Positions 17,271 to 27,514 of a stretch of DNA of 64,000 nt are shown here, piece by piece; the first letter of the stretch is position 1, and each line of letters begins with the position of its first letter. The position numbers were made by a program, and so were the translations under genes. Under the pieces are notes generated by a model, which saw only the letters and a program-made list of their open reading frames with translations, was not told the origin of the DNA and searched no databases. Source of the DNA: Arthrobacter sp. DNA4 (lineage in GTDB: Bacteria; Actinomycetota; Actinomycetes; Actinomycetales; Micrococcaceae); assembly GCF_024362385.1 (NCBI RefSeq), contig NZ_CP101466.1, positions 3,162,001-3,226,000 on the forward strand, read 5' to 3'.

Positions 17271-17891
17271 GTGGTGAGCAGCCGCTGGACATTTGACGGG
17301 CACATCGCCGGGATTGGCACCGCCTCCGGGCTGCGCGCCGTGGTGGGCATGTGGCAGGACTCCCCCTTTGGGTCCTTCTCGGACGTCATGGTGCAGCAGC
17401 CTTCCGGGCACCGCCTGCTGCTGGCACCCACACCCGACGTGGCCGGCTTTATCGCCGCCACCTACAGCTTTGACGAGGTGCAGGTGGTTGACGTCGCCGC
17501 CTCGCTCGACCGCCACAACTTGACGGTCGACGCCGGCCCGCTGGCGATCCGGGCCATCACCGGCGCGAGGACCCTGCTGGGAACAGCGCTGCGGGCAGTA
17601 CCCCGGCGCCTTGCAGTCCATCCCCGCTGGCTCGCCGCGGTCAATCCGTTCGCTGCCCTCGCGGCACCCGGCGCCCGCACCTACGGAACTGCGGGCAGCG
17701 GAAGGACGGAGTTCTATGGGGTGACGGACCTGCAGCACGTGACGTCCGCCGTCGTCCGCTGGAATGGTGCCGATGCCGGAGCGCTGGCCCCCATCCGGCC
17801 AGCCGTCACGTTCGGCTTCAGCAGCGTCCCTCCCCGCCCGAGCATCGCCCGCGTGCGCACCACCGTGGTGGACGGCAGGCACGGAGGATAG
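17271..17891 (+). CDS. Conserved hypothetical protein
   Basis: 206 residues from GTG 17271 (a second GTG follows at once). It begins SSRWTFDGHIAGIGTASGLRAVVGMW and continues with VMVQQPSGHRLLLAPT and FSSVPPRPSIARVRT. The pattern suggests a mixed alpha/beta cytosolic protein, possibly ligand binding, with no membrane helix or signal peptide. It starts 26 bp after the preceding membrane protein gene. The same-strand spacing suggests one transcript with the WXG100 cluster, but this protein also looks like a general actinobacterial conserved protein whose place here may be incidental. Function unknown. Confidence 0.6.
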   Translation: MVSSRWTFDGHIAGIGTASGLRAVVGMWQDSPFGSFSDVMVQQPSGHRLLLAPTPDVAGFIAATYSFDEVQVVDVAASLDRHNLTVDAGPLAIRAITGARTLLGTALRAVPRRLAVHPRWLAAVNPFAALAAPGARTYGTAGSGRTEFYGVTDLQHVTSAVVRWNGADAGALAPIRPAVTFGFSSVPPRPSIARVRTTVVDGRHGG

Positions 17892-17961
17892 ATCTGCCCA
17901 TCGCTGCATGCGCGGGCCTGTATTAGCTTTGGCACCGGAAAAGTGATTTTGGGGGAACAGC

Positions 17962-18528
17962 GTGGCACCGGGCGATGACTCAAGGGCATCGGCTCCTTTC
18001 GGTTCCGGCATCAGGGATCTGGGAGGGGTGCCGGACGCGACGGCTTACGGCTACGCCCAGCGCCGGTCCTGGATCTTTTTCGCCTGGTGGTACCCGGCAG
18101 TGCTGGCCATCGCCGGCCTGCTCTACGCCGTGCTCGCGCTGGCACTGGGCCAGAGCGCCGAAACCGGCATCGTTATGGCCGTTCTGGGGGCAGTGCTGGC
18201 TTCCACGGGTTGGGCCTTGACCGCCTGGCTCCGGTTCACCCGCAGGCCGCCGCGCCCCGCTTCCGACCTTCTGCGGGTGGAGCGGGGGATCCGGGGCACC
18301 CCAGTGATGGTCTGGACTATTCTGGTCGCCACCACGGCCGCCGTCGTGGCCTTGATCCTGTTCACCCCCAACGGCGCCTCTCCGGAAAATTTGCCGCTGC
18401 TCGGGCTGCTGGTCACGGTTCCCCTCGGCTCGGCCGCCGGCCTGCTGCACACCCGCCGCCTGATGTGCAACAGCGCCGGACTCTACGCCCGCTGGCTCGA
18501 ACGCCGTTCCCTGACGGAGCATTCATGA
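17962..18528 (+). CDS. Four-helix membrane protein, first of a tandem paralogous pair
   Basis: 188 residues from GTG 17962 behind GGGGGAA. An acidic N-terminus is followed by AYGYAQRRSWIFFAWWYP and four hydrophobic segments in two pairs (about 44-85 and 115-155). The loop RFTRRPPRPASDLLRVE separates the pairs, and the tail reads GLYARWLERRS. The next gene has the same plan with matching motifs (RFTRSAPRPANDANRAE, RLYAAWLRRR), so the two arose by duplication. The stop overlaps the next start by 4 bp. Function unknown; the two products may form a heterodimer. Confidence 0.6.
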   Translation: MAPGDDSRASAPFGSGIRDLGGVPDATAYGYAQRRSWIFFAWWYPAVLAIAGLLYAVLALALGQSAETGIVMAVLGAVLASTGWALTAWLRFTRRPPRPASDLLRVERGIRGTPVMVWTILVATTAAVVALILFTPNGASPENLPLLGLLVTVPLGSAAGLLHTRRLMCNSAGLYARWLERRSLTEHS

Positions 18529-19040
18529 GGGGTGGCGTGGCTTCGCCCAGCACTGAGGACGCACCGCAACTAGCCCTGGGCCACGCCCACCGCCGGGCCC
18601 GTGTCTTCTGGTTTTGGTGGATGGGTATGGTCTTCGCCGTACCCGGCGCGGTTCAGGCGATTGTATTGGCCGGCACTGGCCAGAATCCTGAGAATGGACT
18701 CGTGCTGGCGTTCCTGGGCGTTGGCATCTCCGGGGCGGGCTGGCTGATGGCAGTGGGGCCGCGGTTTACGCGCAGTGCACCCCGCCCGGCCAACGACGCT
18801 AACCGTGCCGAGCAGTACATCCGAATTGTTCCCGGAACCGTGATCGGCATGGTGGTGGCGATGCTGGTGCTGGTTTCACTCCTGATGGTGGCCACGCCGC
18901 GCGGAACCTCACCCGACGTCCTGCCCATCCTTGCGTTCCTGGCTGCTTTTCCCTTGCCTATTGGAACAGGAATGCTGTATTCGCGGCACCTGCACCAGCA
19001 CCGCGACCGTCTCTACGCCGCCTGGTTGCGGCGCCGCTGA
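18525..19040 (+). CDS. Four-helix membrane protein, second of a tandem paralogous pair
   Basis: 171 residues from ATG 18525, which overlaps the preceding stop codon (ATGA). It has the same architecture as its neighbour: AHRRARVFWFWWMGMVFA at the first helix, a Gly-rich second helix ending at PRFTRSAPRPAN, then VIGMVVAMLVLVSLLMV and ILAFLAAFPLPIGTGMLYSRHLHQ, and a short basic tail. Shared residues are concentrated in the loop and tail, as expected for paralogues with divergent helices. It closes the plus-strand cluster that starts with the WXG100-type gene; an ABC exporter gene converges 35 bp away. Confidence 0.6.
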   Translation: MRGGVASPSTEDAPQLALGHAHRRARVFWFWWMGMVFAVPGAVQAIVLAGTGQNPENGLVLAFLGVGISGAGWLMAVGPRFTRSAPRPANDANRAEQYIRIVPGTVIGMVVAMLVLVSLLMVATPRGTSPDVLPILAFLAAFPLPIGTGMLYSRHLHQHRDRLYAAWLRRR

Positions 19041-19075
19041 CGCAACCACGCGGCTCACAGTCTCCGGCGGGCACG

Positions 19076-20935
19076 TCAGACTTCTTCAGGTTCCTCCACG
19101 GAAAGCTGGGACTCGAACATCCTGAAATACCGGCCGCGCAGGGCCACCAGTTCCTTATGGGTGCCTTTCTCCACAATGCAGCCATCCTCCAGCATGTACA
19201 CCACGTCCGCCTTCTCGATCGTGGCGAGCCGGTGGCTGATGGCGATGATGGTGCTGCTGCGGTCCGCGAAGAGACGCGTGAAGATACGATGCTCCGCCAG
19301 GGCATCAATGGCGGAGGTGGGTTCATCCATGACCATGAAGGACGCGTCCCGGTAGAAGTTCCGGGCCATCGCCAACCGCTGCCACTGGCCGCCGGACAGG
19401 CCGCTTCCCTTCCGTCCCCGAGGATCCTCCATCCAGTTGCTCACGTGGTTGTCCAGGCCGTTGGGCAGTTTGTTGATGAATTCGAGCGCTTCGGCGTCGG
19501 CTGCAGCCTTGCGGACGCGGGCGTCGTCGCGCGGCGAATCAACGTCGCCGAAGTAGATGTTGTCGGCCGCAGTGGCGAACTCGTACTTCAGGAACTCCTG
19601 GCTGAGCACGGCAAGGTGGCGGTGCCAGGAGGTGACGTCGACGGCGGCGAGATCCACGCCGTCGAGCAGTACCTGGCCTGAGTCGGGCCGGTAGAGCCCT
19701 GCGAGGATCCGGATCAGCGTGGACTTGCCCGCACCGTTCTCCCCCACGATGGCGATGTGCTGGCCTTGGCGGATGGTGAGGCTGATGCCCTTGATCACCT
19801 CGATCTCGCTGCCTGTGTACGTGAAGCGGATATCCTTCAGCTTCACTTCCCTGGGCGCTTCCAGGAGGGGCGGGGCATGTTCCAAGTGGACGGGCATGGC
19901 CATGAACAGCTCGTAGTCCTTCAGGTTGGCCAGGTCTTCATCAATAGAGCTGAGCGAGGACACGAGGTTGTTTGCGGTGGACAGGGCACGGCTGACGATC
20001 TGCTGGACGTAGAGGAACTGGCCCACCGGGGCTGCGCGGGCAATAATCCGGCCCACCACCCAGATCAGGGACACCACTTCGGCACCGTACTGCAGCGCGT
20101 CCGCCGCCAGCTGTTTGGGGATGTACCGACGCTGGTAGTCGAGGCGACGGCGTTCGTCCGCGTCCCGGAGCCGGGAACGTAGCTCCATGAGGAAACCGAC
20201 GATGCCGTAGAGCCTCATTTCGGCAATGTGCTGCGGGCGGAGGAGGTTGGTCTCGATCATGCGGCGCTGGCGGCGCGAGTCCACCTGCGTGTTCCAGTGC
20301 GCAATCTGTTCCCTGGACAGCTTGAACTGTAGGTACACGCTGGGCACGATGGCCACCAGGACGATGACGGCGATCCACCAGCTGACCAGCAGCAGGGCGA
20401 CTACAGCCAGGATGACCGAAACAAGCTGGGTGAAGATCGCGGCAATCCGGTCCAGGACGCGGGCGTAGGAGTCGGAGAACCGTTTGGCGCGGTCGTAAAG
20501 GTCCACCGTCTCCTTGTCGTCGTAGCGCCAGAACTCCAGGGAGAGGAAGCGCTCGTACATCTGGTCCCCCACGATGGCGCCTACTTTGAAACTCATCAAC
20601 TGCTGGATGTAACGGTCCACGCTGTTGAAGGCGCCCCAGAACAGACCCAGCGCGGCAGTGACGATGACGTAGACGATGGCAAGGCGCCCCGCTCCGCCGT
20701 CGCCCGCGTACGCTGCCGCCAATGCTGTGGTGGTGAGGGACGCGTAGAAAGTGGTGACCAGCGGCAACACAGCGGAGATCAGGGAACCGAGCACCTTCAT
20801 GACCACCGCGCCCGGGGAGGCACGGAAGCTCACCCGGAGCACTTGGGCCACGGCCTTGGCATAGGGGCGCAGGGCAAGCCGCTTTTGCGGGTCGCGTTTA
20901 GGGGTCAGTTCCGCCGGATGGCGCGGTTGGGACAT
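19076..20935 (-). CDS. ABC transporter, fused permease and ATPase (exporter type)
   Basis: 619 residues. An N-terminal type I exporter membrane domain (about 35-340, several helices such as VSVILAVVALLLVSWWIAVIVLVAIVPS) is followed by an ATPase domain with Walker A GENGAGKST, signature LSGGQWQRLAMARN, Walker B FMVMDEPTSA and the H-loop AISHRLATI. It is a half-transporter, so it must dimerise. No second subunit gene or substrate gene lies beside it, so the exported compound (lipid, peptide or drug) cannot be told. ATG 20935 is the natural start; about 50 bp separate it from the HNH gene. Confidence 0.9.
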   Translation of the reverse strand: MSQPRHPAELTPKRDPQKRLALRPYAKAVAQVLRVSFRASPGAVVMKVLGSLISAVLPLVTTFYASLTTTALAAAYAGDGGAGRLAIVYVIVTAALGLFWGAFNSVDRYIQQLMSFKVGAIVGDQMYERFLSLEFWRYDDKETVDLYDRAKRFSDSYARVLDRIAAIFTQLVSVILAVVALLLVSWWIAVIVLVAIVPSVYLQFKLSREQIAHWNTQVDSRRQRRMIETNLLRPQHIAEMRLYGIVGFLMELRSRLRDADERRRLDYQRRYIPKQLAADALQYGAEVVSLIWVVGRIIARAAPVGQFLYVQQIVSRALSTANNLVSSLSSIDEDLANLKDYELFMAMPVHLEHAPPLLEAPREVKLKDIRFTYTGSEIEVIKGISLTIRQGQHIAIVGENGAGKSTLIRILAGLYRPDSGQVLLDGVDLAAVDVTSWHRHLAVLSQEFLKYEFATAADNIYFGDVDSPRDDARVRKAAADAEALEFINKLPNGLDNHVSNWMEDPRGRKGSGLSGGQWQRLAMARNFYRDASFMVMDEPTSAIDALAEHRIFTRLFADRSSTIIAISHRLATIEKADVVYMLEDGCIVEKGTHKELVALRGRYFRMFESQLSVEEPEEV

Positions 20936-20962
20936 GGAATCAGCCTAGTGCCGGTCGGTCCG

Positions 20963-22476
20963 TCATGATGTGGAATGGAGACAGCGCAGCAGGGCATCTT
21001 CGCCTGGCGAGTGTGCCATGTAGTGGAAGTCCGGCCGCCCACCAACCAACCGATGTGCTCCCCCGCTGTGGGTTGCCGCTCTCATCCACTCCTGGCCCAG
21101 CCATTGTGGCCAGTGGGTTGGTTCGGCATCCTGGTGTTCGGGCTTGTAGTGCCTGCCTGTTGGTGAGGTCCAGCCGGGTGGCTCATTCTTGTTGGCCGGG
21201 TCCGGTGTCCATCTGCCGTGATGTTTGAGCCGATGATGCTTGGGGCAGAGCTGTGCCAGGTTGCTGGTTCCGGTGGTGCCGCCGTGTTGCCACGCGTGTA
21301 GGTGGTCTGTTTCGTTGTCGGGGGTCTTGTTGGTGCAGCCGGGGAAGGTGCACTTGGCATCCCGCAGCCTGATCCAGCGTTTGATGGCCTCGGTGAGCCG
21401 GTAGCTTTTGCGGCCGATTTCCAGGGGTGCCCCGTCCCGTGGGTCGACCAGGACCCGGTAGAACGAATCCGCCCCGTCCGCGACGAGATTGCGTGCCATG
21501 GATGCCGGGATCGGGCCGAAACCATCCAGTACGGCGGGTTCATCGGTCTGGCCGAGGAGGGAGAGCACGGGCACGGTGACCAGGACGTCGGCCCGCGGGG
21601 TAGGGACCTGTCCGACCTCCATGGGTTTCCCGGTTTGTGTGGTATGCCCGGCGCCGAGGAGGATGCTGCGATGTCGGGGCGGAGTTGGGTGAGGGTGCGG
21701 GGTTCGTCCGGGCCTTGGAGGCCGCGTGCGGTGGCGGTGGTCCGGTTCCAGACAGCACAGGCGGTGTCCCCGGGCAGGTAGAGGGAGACCCAGGCCATGC
21801 CGTCCCGGTCGGGGGTGTATTCCATCCGCCGGTCCGCCGCACCCTTTACATGGCGCTTCTCGATGGAGTCGGGATGGTGGCGTTCCCGCCACCCACGGAC
21901 CTTGGCCCGGAACCGTGACGGGACGAGCTCACCGGGGGCGGCAGCGCGGGCGGGGTGGGGTGCGTCGGGGTCGAAGAAGTGCGCCACCAACCCGGCGGCA
22001 CCAGCGGCATCGAGGCTTTCGGTTTCGTCGGCGATGATCTTTGCGTGCTGCCAGGACATCACGCCGGCGGCCAGTGCGTCCATGACGGGTGGCAGGGAAC
22101 AGACCCTGCGGGATTGGTCCACGAACGCGGCCGCGGCCGCGGAACTGATGGTCAGGACCCCGGCGATCTCCTCCATCACCGACATCCCGGCGTAGGTGCG
22201 GTCCTGCACGGAGGCGTCAGGCGGTGTCATGGCCTGCTGGAACTCCACTGCCTCGGCAGCGTCCTGTGCCTGCCCGGCCGCGAGTTGCGCCGTGAGCCGG
22301 GACCGGAGTTCCATCCTTTCCAGCCGGATCTCATACCGGCGCTGCAGCACATCAACACCGGAACCCGCACCCACTCTGGCAGCTATAAATGCGTCTTCAC
22401 GGTCCAGCGCATCCAGGGCAGCAACAGAGGCACGAACACCCTCCAAAACCACCCCAACCCCACCGCTGGATTCCAT
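20963..22476 (-). pseudogene. DUF222-HNH endonuclease-like protein, frameshifted
   Basis: Two frames together give a full DUF222 plus HNH protein. The first, from ATG 22476, covers the helical DUF222 region (residues 1-270) up to LRPDIAAS. The second continues with ILLGAGHTTQTGKPMEVGQVPTPRADV and ends in the HNH nuclease (CTFPGC, DHLHAWQHGG, LCPKHHRLKH). Restoring one base near 21665 joins them; the 1514-base span is one short of a multiple of three. Such proteins occur in many copies in Arthrobacter genomes. The HNH half has no start of its own, so the product is probably a truncated DUF222 protein unless the base call is wrong. Confidence 0.82.
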
Positions 22477-22538
22477 ATGGACATCATGCAGCGGGGGTCC
22501 GACATTCAGGCCGACAGCACCCTCCGGTACCCAACAAC

Positions 22539-22569
22539 AAGAGGAGGCGGGAAAATCCCGCCTCCTCTT
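22539..22569 (-). terminator. Strong hairpin after guaB
   Basis: AAGAGGAGGCGGGA at 22539-22552 pairs perfectly with TCCCGCCTCCTCTT at 22556-22569 around a three-base loop. It lies about 35 bp beyond the guaB stop on the minus strand. The T run after the stem is weak (GTTGTTG). Confidence 0.7.
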
Positions 22570-22604
22570 TCAAACGCCTCAGCGTGAATAAAACCCTTCG
22601 CCGT

Positions 22605-24263
<1,659 letters not shown>

Positions 24264-24339
24264 TTAGAACCTCGGCGCCAATCCCCCTATTCCACGCCGG
24301 CAATGTGAGCAACCCCACGGGCCCGGCAGGCGGAATGGT

Positions 24340-26418
24340 TCAGCTCCAGCCGGTGGCGGCCAGCAGCCGCTGCTCGAACATCGGGATCATGGTTTCCACA
24401 TACGTCCTGGTGAGGTGGTTGTCGTCCTTGTAGACGTACACGTTTCCCACCACGGCCGGGCAGACGCCCCGGGCACAGATGAAGTCGCTCATGTCCATCA
24501 GGTGCAGCCCCGGCAGTTTGCCGCGGTAGTTCTCCAGCGGTGACGGCTCCACCAGGGACTCTGCCAGCGGCGGGTTGCAGGCAGGGGCGCTTGCCCCGTT
24601 CCGCTGGGCACACTGCGGCATGTTGAAGGTGAACCGGGGGTTGTCCCGGATGCCCACGATCTCGATTCCCGCATCAGCAAAGGGCCGGACGCCCTCGAGG
24701 TAGCCGGGCACTTCGGTCTCGAACGGGGCGTCCTCGTGGGTCAGTGACGCCACGGTGAACACTGCGTCCGGCCGGTGTTCCAGGACATAGGCAGAGCTGG
24801 CGCGGTTGTAGGCGTTGCATTCGGCGTTCCTGGTGTCCGATTCGGCGCCGAAGCGGCAGGCAGGCATCAGCAGCGTTACCAGTTCCCAGCCACGGGCCGC
24901 TGCCACGGGCGCCAGGGCGGCGAGGTACTGCTGGGCGTGGGAGTCGCCCAGGACCACGATCCGCCGGGTGGCCGGTTCCTCCGGCAGCTCCTGCCGGCAG
25001 CCCTCAAGGACCGGATCGCCGGTGGCGTTGGCTCCTGTGCAGGGTGAATCGATGCCGGCCCAGTCGTTGTCGAGTGCGGTGGGTCCGGGGATGGTCCGCG
25101 CCCTTGGTGCGGGCGAGTTCTCGTTTTCCGGGGTGAGCACCAGGGCACCTGGCGTAAGGTTCCGCGGTTGGGCCGCCGTCGCGCTTTCCTCTGCGGTGAG
25201 CGTCGTCTGCCAAACCGCGACGGGCCCGGCCAGGACGGCGCCGCAGGCGACGATGACGACGGCGGTCCGCCAGGCGCGCAGCTTGGGCCAGTGCCAGTCG
25301 CGCAACGGCTTTTCCACGAAGCGCGTGGTCAGGACGGCAAGCACGATGGAGGCCCCGACGATGCCAAGACCCTGTTTGAGGTTCGGCGCTTCGACGCCGG
25401 TGGCGGCCAACACCAGCACCAGGACGGGCCAGTGCCAGAGGTACAGGGCGTAGGAGTTGTCCCCCAGCGCGACGGCGGGCCGGCTGCTGAGGAGGCGGTC
25501 CACCCCGAACCGGCTGCCCGGCTGGCCCGCGACGATGATCGCTGCTGCCGCAAGGGTCGGCCACAGGGCCACATATCCGGGGAAGGAACGGTCAACGGTG
25601 AGGACCAGCCCGCAGGAGACCATGGCGGCCAGGCCGGCCCATCCCAACGCCACGCGCAGGACGCGGCCGGGCTTGAGGTACGGCAGCGCCAGTGCCAGCA
25701 GGGACCCCAGCGCAAACTCCCAAAGGCGGGCCCGGGTATCGAAGTAGGCGTACGCCTGGTTGGTGGCGGTCTGGTCAATGGAGTAGGCCAGGGACACCGC
25801 AAAGACCGTGCCGAACACCAGCGCCAGCAGGCCCCGGTACGTCAGCCATTGCAGGCGGGGCACCCTGCGGAGCCCGGCCAGCACGGCTGCCGTGGCGGCA
25901 AAGACCAGCGGCCACAGGATGAAGACCTGGCCCTGGATGGACAGCGACCAGAAGTGCTGCAGGGGGCTGGCACCGGCGTGGTCCTGCGCGTAATAGTCCA
26001 CGGACAAATCGGCAAGGAGCCAGTTTTGGCGGTACAGCAGTGACGCCCAGGCCTGGTCGAGCACCTGCGGCCACCGGCCCTGCGGCAGGATCAGCCAGGT
26101 GCCGGCGAGCACTCCGAGAATCACCACGACGGCGGCTGGCAGCAGTCGCTTGAACAGGTGCAGCCAGTGCGCCAGGAGCCTGAAGGGTTTGCCTGATTCC
26201 GCCTTGCGGACGAAGGACAACGTGAGCAGGAAGGCCGAAACCAGCAGGAAGATGTCCACGCCGCCGGACACGCGGCCCAGCCAGACGTGGTAGATGACAA
26301 CCATGAGGACGGCAAGGGCCCGGAGACCCTGGACCTCCGGCCGGAAAGTGGGCTTCCGCTGGCGGGGTGCGGCGCCGGGGCTGGGCTCGGGTGCCTTCGG
26401 GGTTTCCGTTATCGACAC
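24340..26418 (-). CDS. Acyltransferase 3 (OafA/YrhL type) fused to SGNH domain
   Basis: 692 residues. The N-terminal 370 or so residues are the ten-helix acyltransferase-3 domain, starting FRPEVQGLRALAVLMVVIYHVW (catalytic His in the first helix). The C-terminal extracytoplasmic SGNH hydrolase-like domain begins near 450, with the Ser block GDSHAQQYLAAL and a closing DDNHLTRTYVETMIPMFE carrying the Asp-His pair. Such proteins O-acetylate exported polysaccharide or peptidoglycan. GTG start at 26418. No glycan gene cluster surrounds it, so the acceptor is unknown. Confidence 0.9.
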   Translation of the reverse strand: MSITETPKAPEPSPGAAPRQRKPTFRPEVQGLRALAVLMVVIYHVWLGRVSGGVDIFLLVSAFLLTLSFVRKAESGKPFRLLAHWLHLFKRLLPAAVVVILGVLAGTWLILPQGRWPQVLDQAWASLLYRQNWLLADLSVDYYAQDHAGASPLQHFWSLSIQGQVFILWPLVFAATAAVLAGLRRVPRLQWLTYRGLLALVFGTVFAVSLAYSIDQTATNQAYAYFDTRARLWEFALGSLLALALPYLKPGRVLRVALGWAGLAAMVSCGLVLTVDRSFPGYVALWPTLAAAAIIVAGQPGSRFGVDRLLSSRPAVALGDNSYALYLWHWPVLVLVLAATGVEAPNLKQGLGIVGASIVLAVLTTRFVEKPLRDWHWPKLRAWRTAVVIVACGAVLAGPVAVWQTTLTAEESATAAQPRNLTPGALVLTPENENSPAPRARTIPGPTALDNDWAGIDSPCTGANATGDPVLEGCRQELPEEPATRRIVVLGDSHAQQYLAALAPVAAARGWELVTLLMPACRFGAESDTRNAECNAYNRASSAYVLEHRPDAVFTVASLTHEDAPFETEVPGYLEGVRPFADAGIEIVGIRDNPRFTFNMPQCAQRNGASAPACNPPLAESLVEPSPLENYRGKLPGLHLMDMSDFICARGVCPAVVGNVYVYKDDNHLTRTYVETMIPMFEQRLLAATGWS

Positions 26419-26536
26419 TAGAACCTCTCACAACGCCCGCCAGCCAAAACCCCAAGCCTAGCCAACGCGCTGTGCAACAGCCAATCACGCCGCCGGTTCC
26501 AGACTATGCTGGCCCCAGTCGTGGAAGGGAGCGGGC

Positions 26537-27505
26537 GTGGTTGTCCAGCTGCGGATTTGTGTGCCCGGGGAGCTGTCCGACGTGACCCGGCAGACCTGCT
26601 GCGACCAGCGCGGAACGGCAGAAGTCGCTGTGGTCCGGGGCGCCTCCGTGGTGCCGGAGGGCGATGTCATTGAAGTCCTGATCGCCCGGGAATCAGTGGA
26701 GGAACTTCTCGAAAAGCTGGAGATCCTCAAGGTCCGGGACCTGGGTTCCATCGCCATGGCCACACCGGAATTCGTCCTGTCCCGGAACGCTGACCGGGCC
26801 GAGCGCGCCGCCCCGGGCGAGGGCGCGGATGCCGTGATCTGGGAGGATGTCACCCGCCAAACGGGCGAGGACTCCCGGTTGACCTGGAACTTCCTTGCCT
26901 TCCTGGTGCTGGCAACCCAGCTCGCCGGAATCGGCATTGTGACCGACTCCCCCATTGCGATCGTGGGCGCCATGGCAGTGGGCCCCGAGTTCGGACCGCT
27001 GGCCGCGCTCGCGGTTTCGATCGCCACCCGGAAGTGGAGGCTCGGCCGCCGGGCTGCGGTCGCCCTGGCCGTGGGCTTCCCGGTTGCCATGCTGCTGGCG
27101 GCGCTGACGGCGTGGCTCTCGATCCCGCTTGGCCTCTTCCCGCGCGATGCCCTGGACAAGGGATCCGCCGTCGAGTTCATCTACCATCCTGGGCCGTATT
27201 CGTTGATCGTTGCCATCCTGGCCGGAATCGCCGGAATGCTTTCCATCATCGGCCGCCGGTCCGCAGCACTGATCGGCGTGTTCATCTCCGTGACCACGGT
27301 GCTTACCGCCGGGTACGTGGCGGTGGCTTTGGTGCTGGGCGAATACCAGAAGGCCGCCGGTTCCGCCCTCCAACTGCTGCTCAACCTCGTGGGCATCGTG
27401 GTGGCCGCCCTAGCGGTGCTGCTCTTTTACCGGGTGGTCGCACGGCGCCTGCCCGATGGGGTGGCGCGCAGCCTGAAGCGCCAGCGGACCGGGACGGGCC
27501 GCTGA
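26537..27505 (+). CDS. DUF389 membrane protein
   Basis: 322 residues. A cytoplasmic N-terminal part (about 115 residues, alpha/beta) is followed by six or so hydrophobic segments starting FLAFLVLATQLAGIGIVTDSP and the DUF389 hallmark AIVGAMAVGPEFGPLAALAVSI. The family is widespread and annotated as TIGR00341; its function is not known. GTG start at 26537 with GAAGGGAG upstream. It converges on the DNA ligase gene, with only 9 bp between the stops. Confidence 0.88.
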   Translation: MVVQLRICVPGELSDVTRQTCCDQRGTAEVAVVRGASVVPEGDVIEVLIARESVEELLEKLEILKVRDLGSIAMATPEFVLSRNADRAERAAPGEGADAVIWEDVTRQTGEDSRLTWNFLAFLVLATQLAGIGIVTDSPIAIVGAMAVGPEFGPLAALAVSIATRKWRLGRRAAVALAVGFPVAMLLAALTAWLSIPLGLFPRDALDKGSAVEFIYHPGPYSLIVAILAGIAGMLSIIGRRSAALIGVFISVTTVLTAGYVAVALVLGEYQKAAGSALQLLLNLVGIVVAALAVLLFYRVVARRLPDGVARSLKRQRTGTGR

Positions 27506-27514
27506 CCGCTTGCC

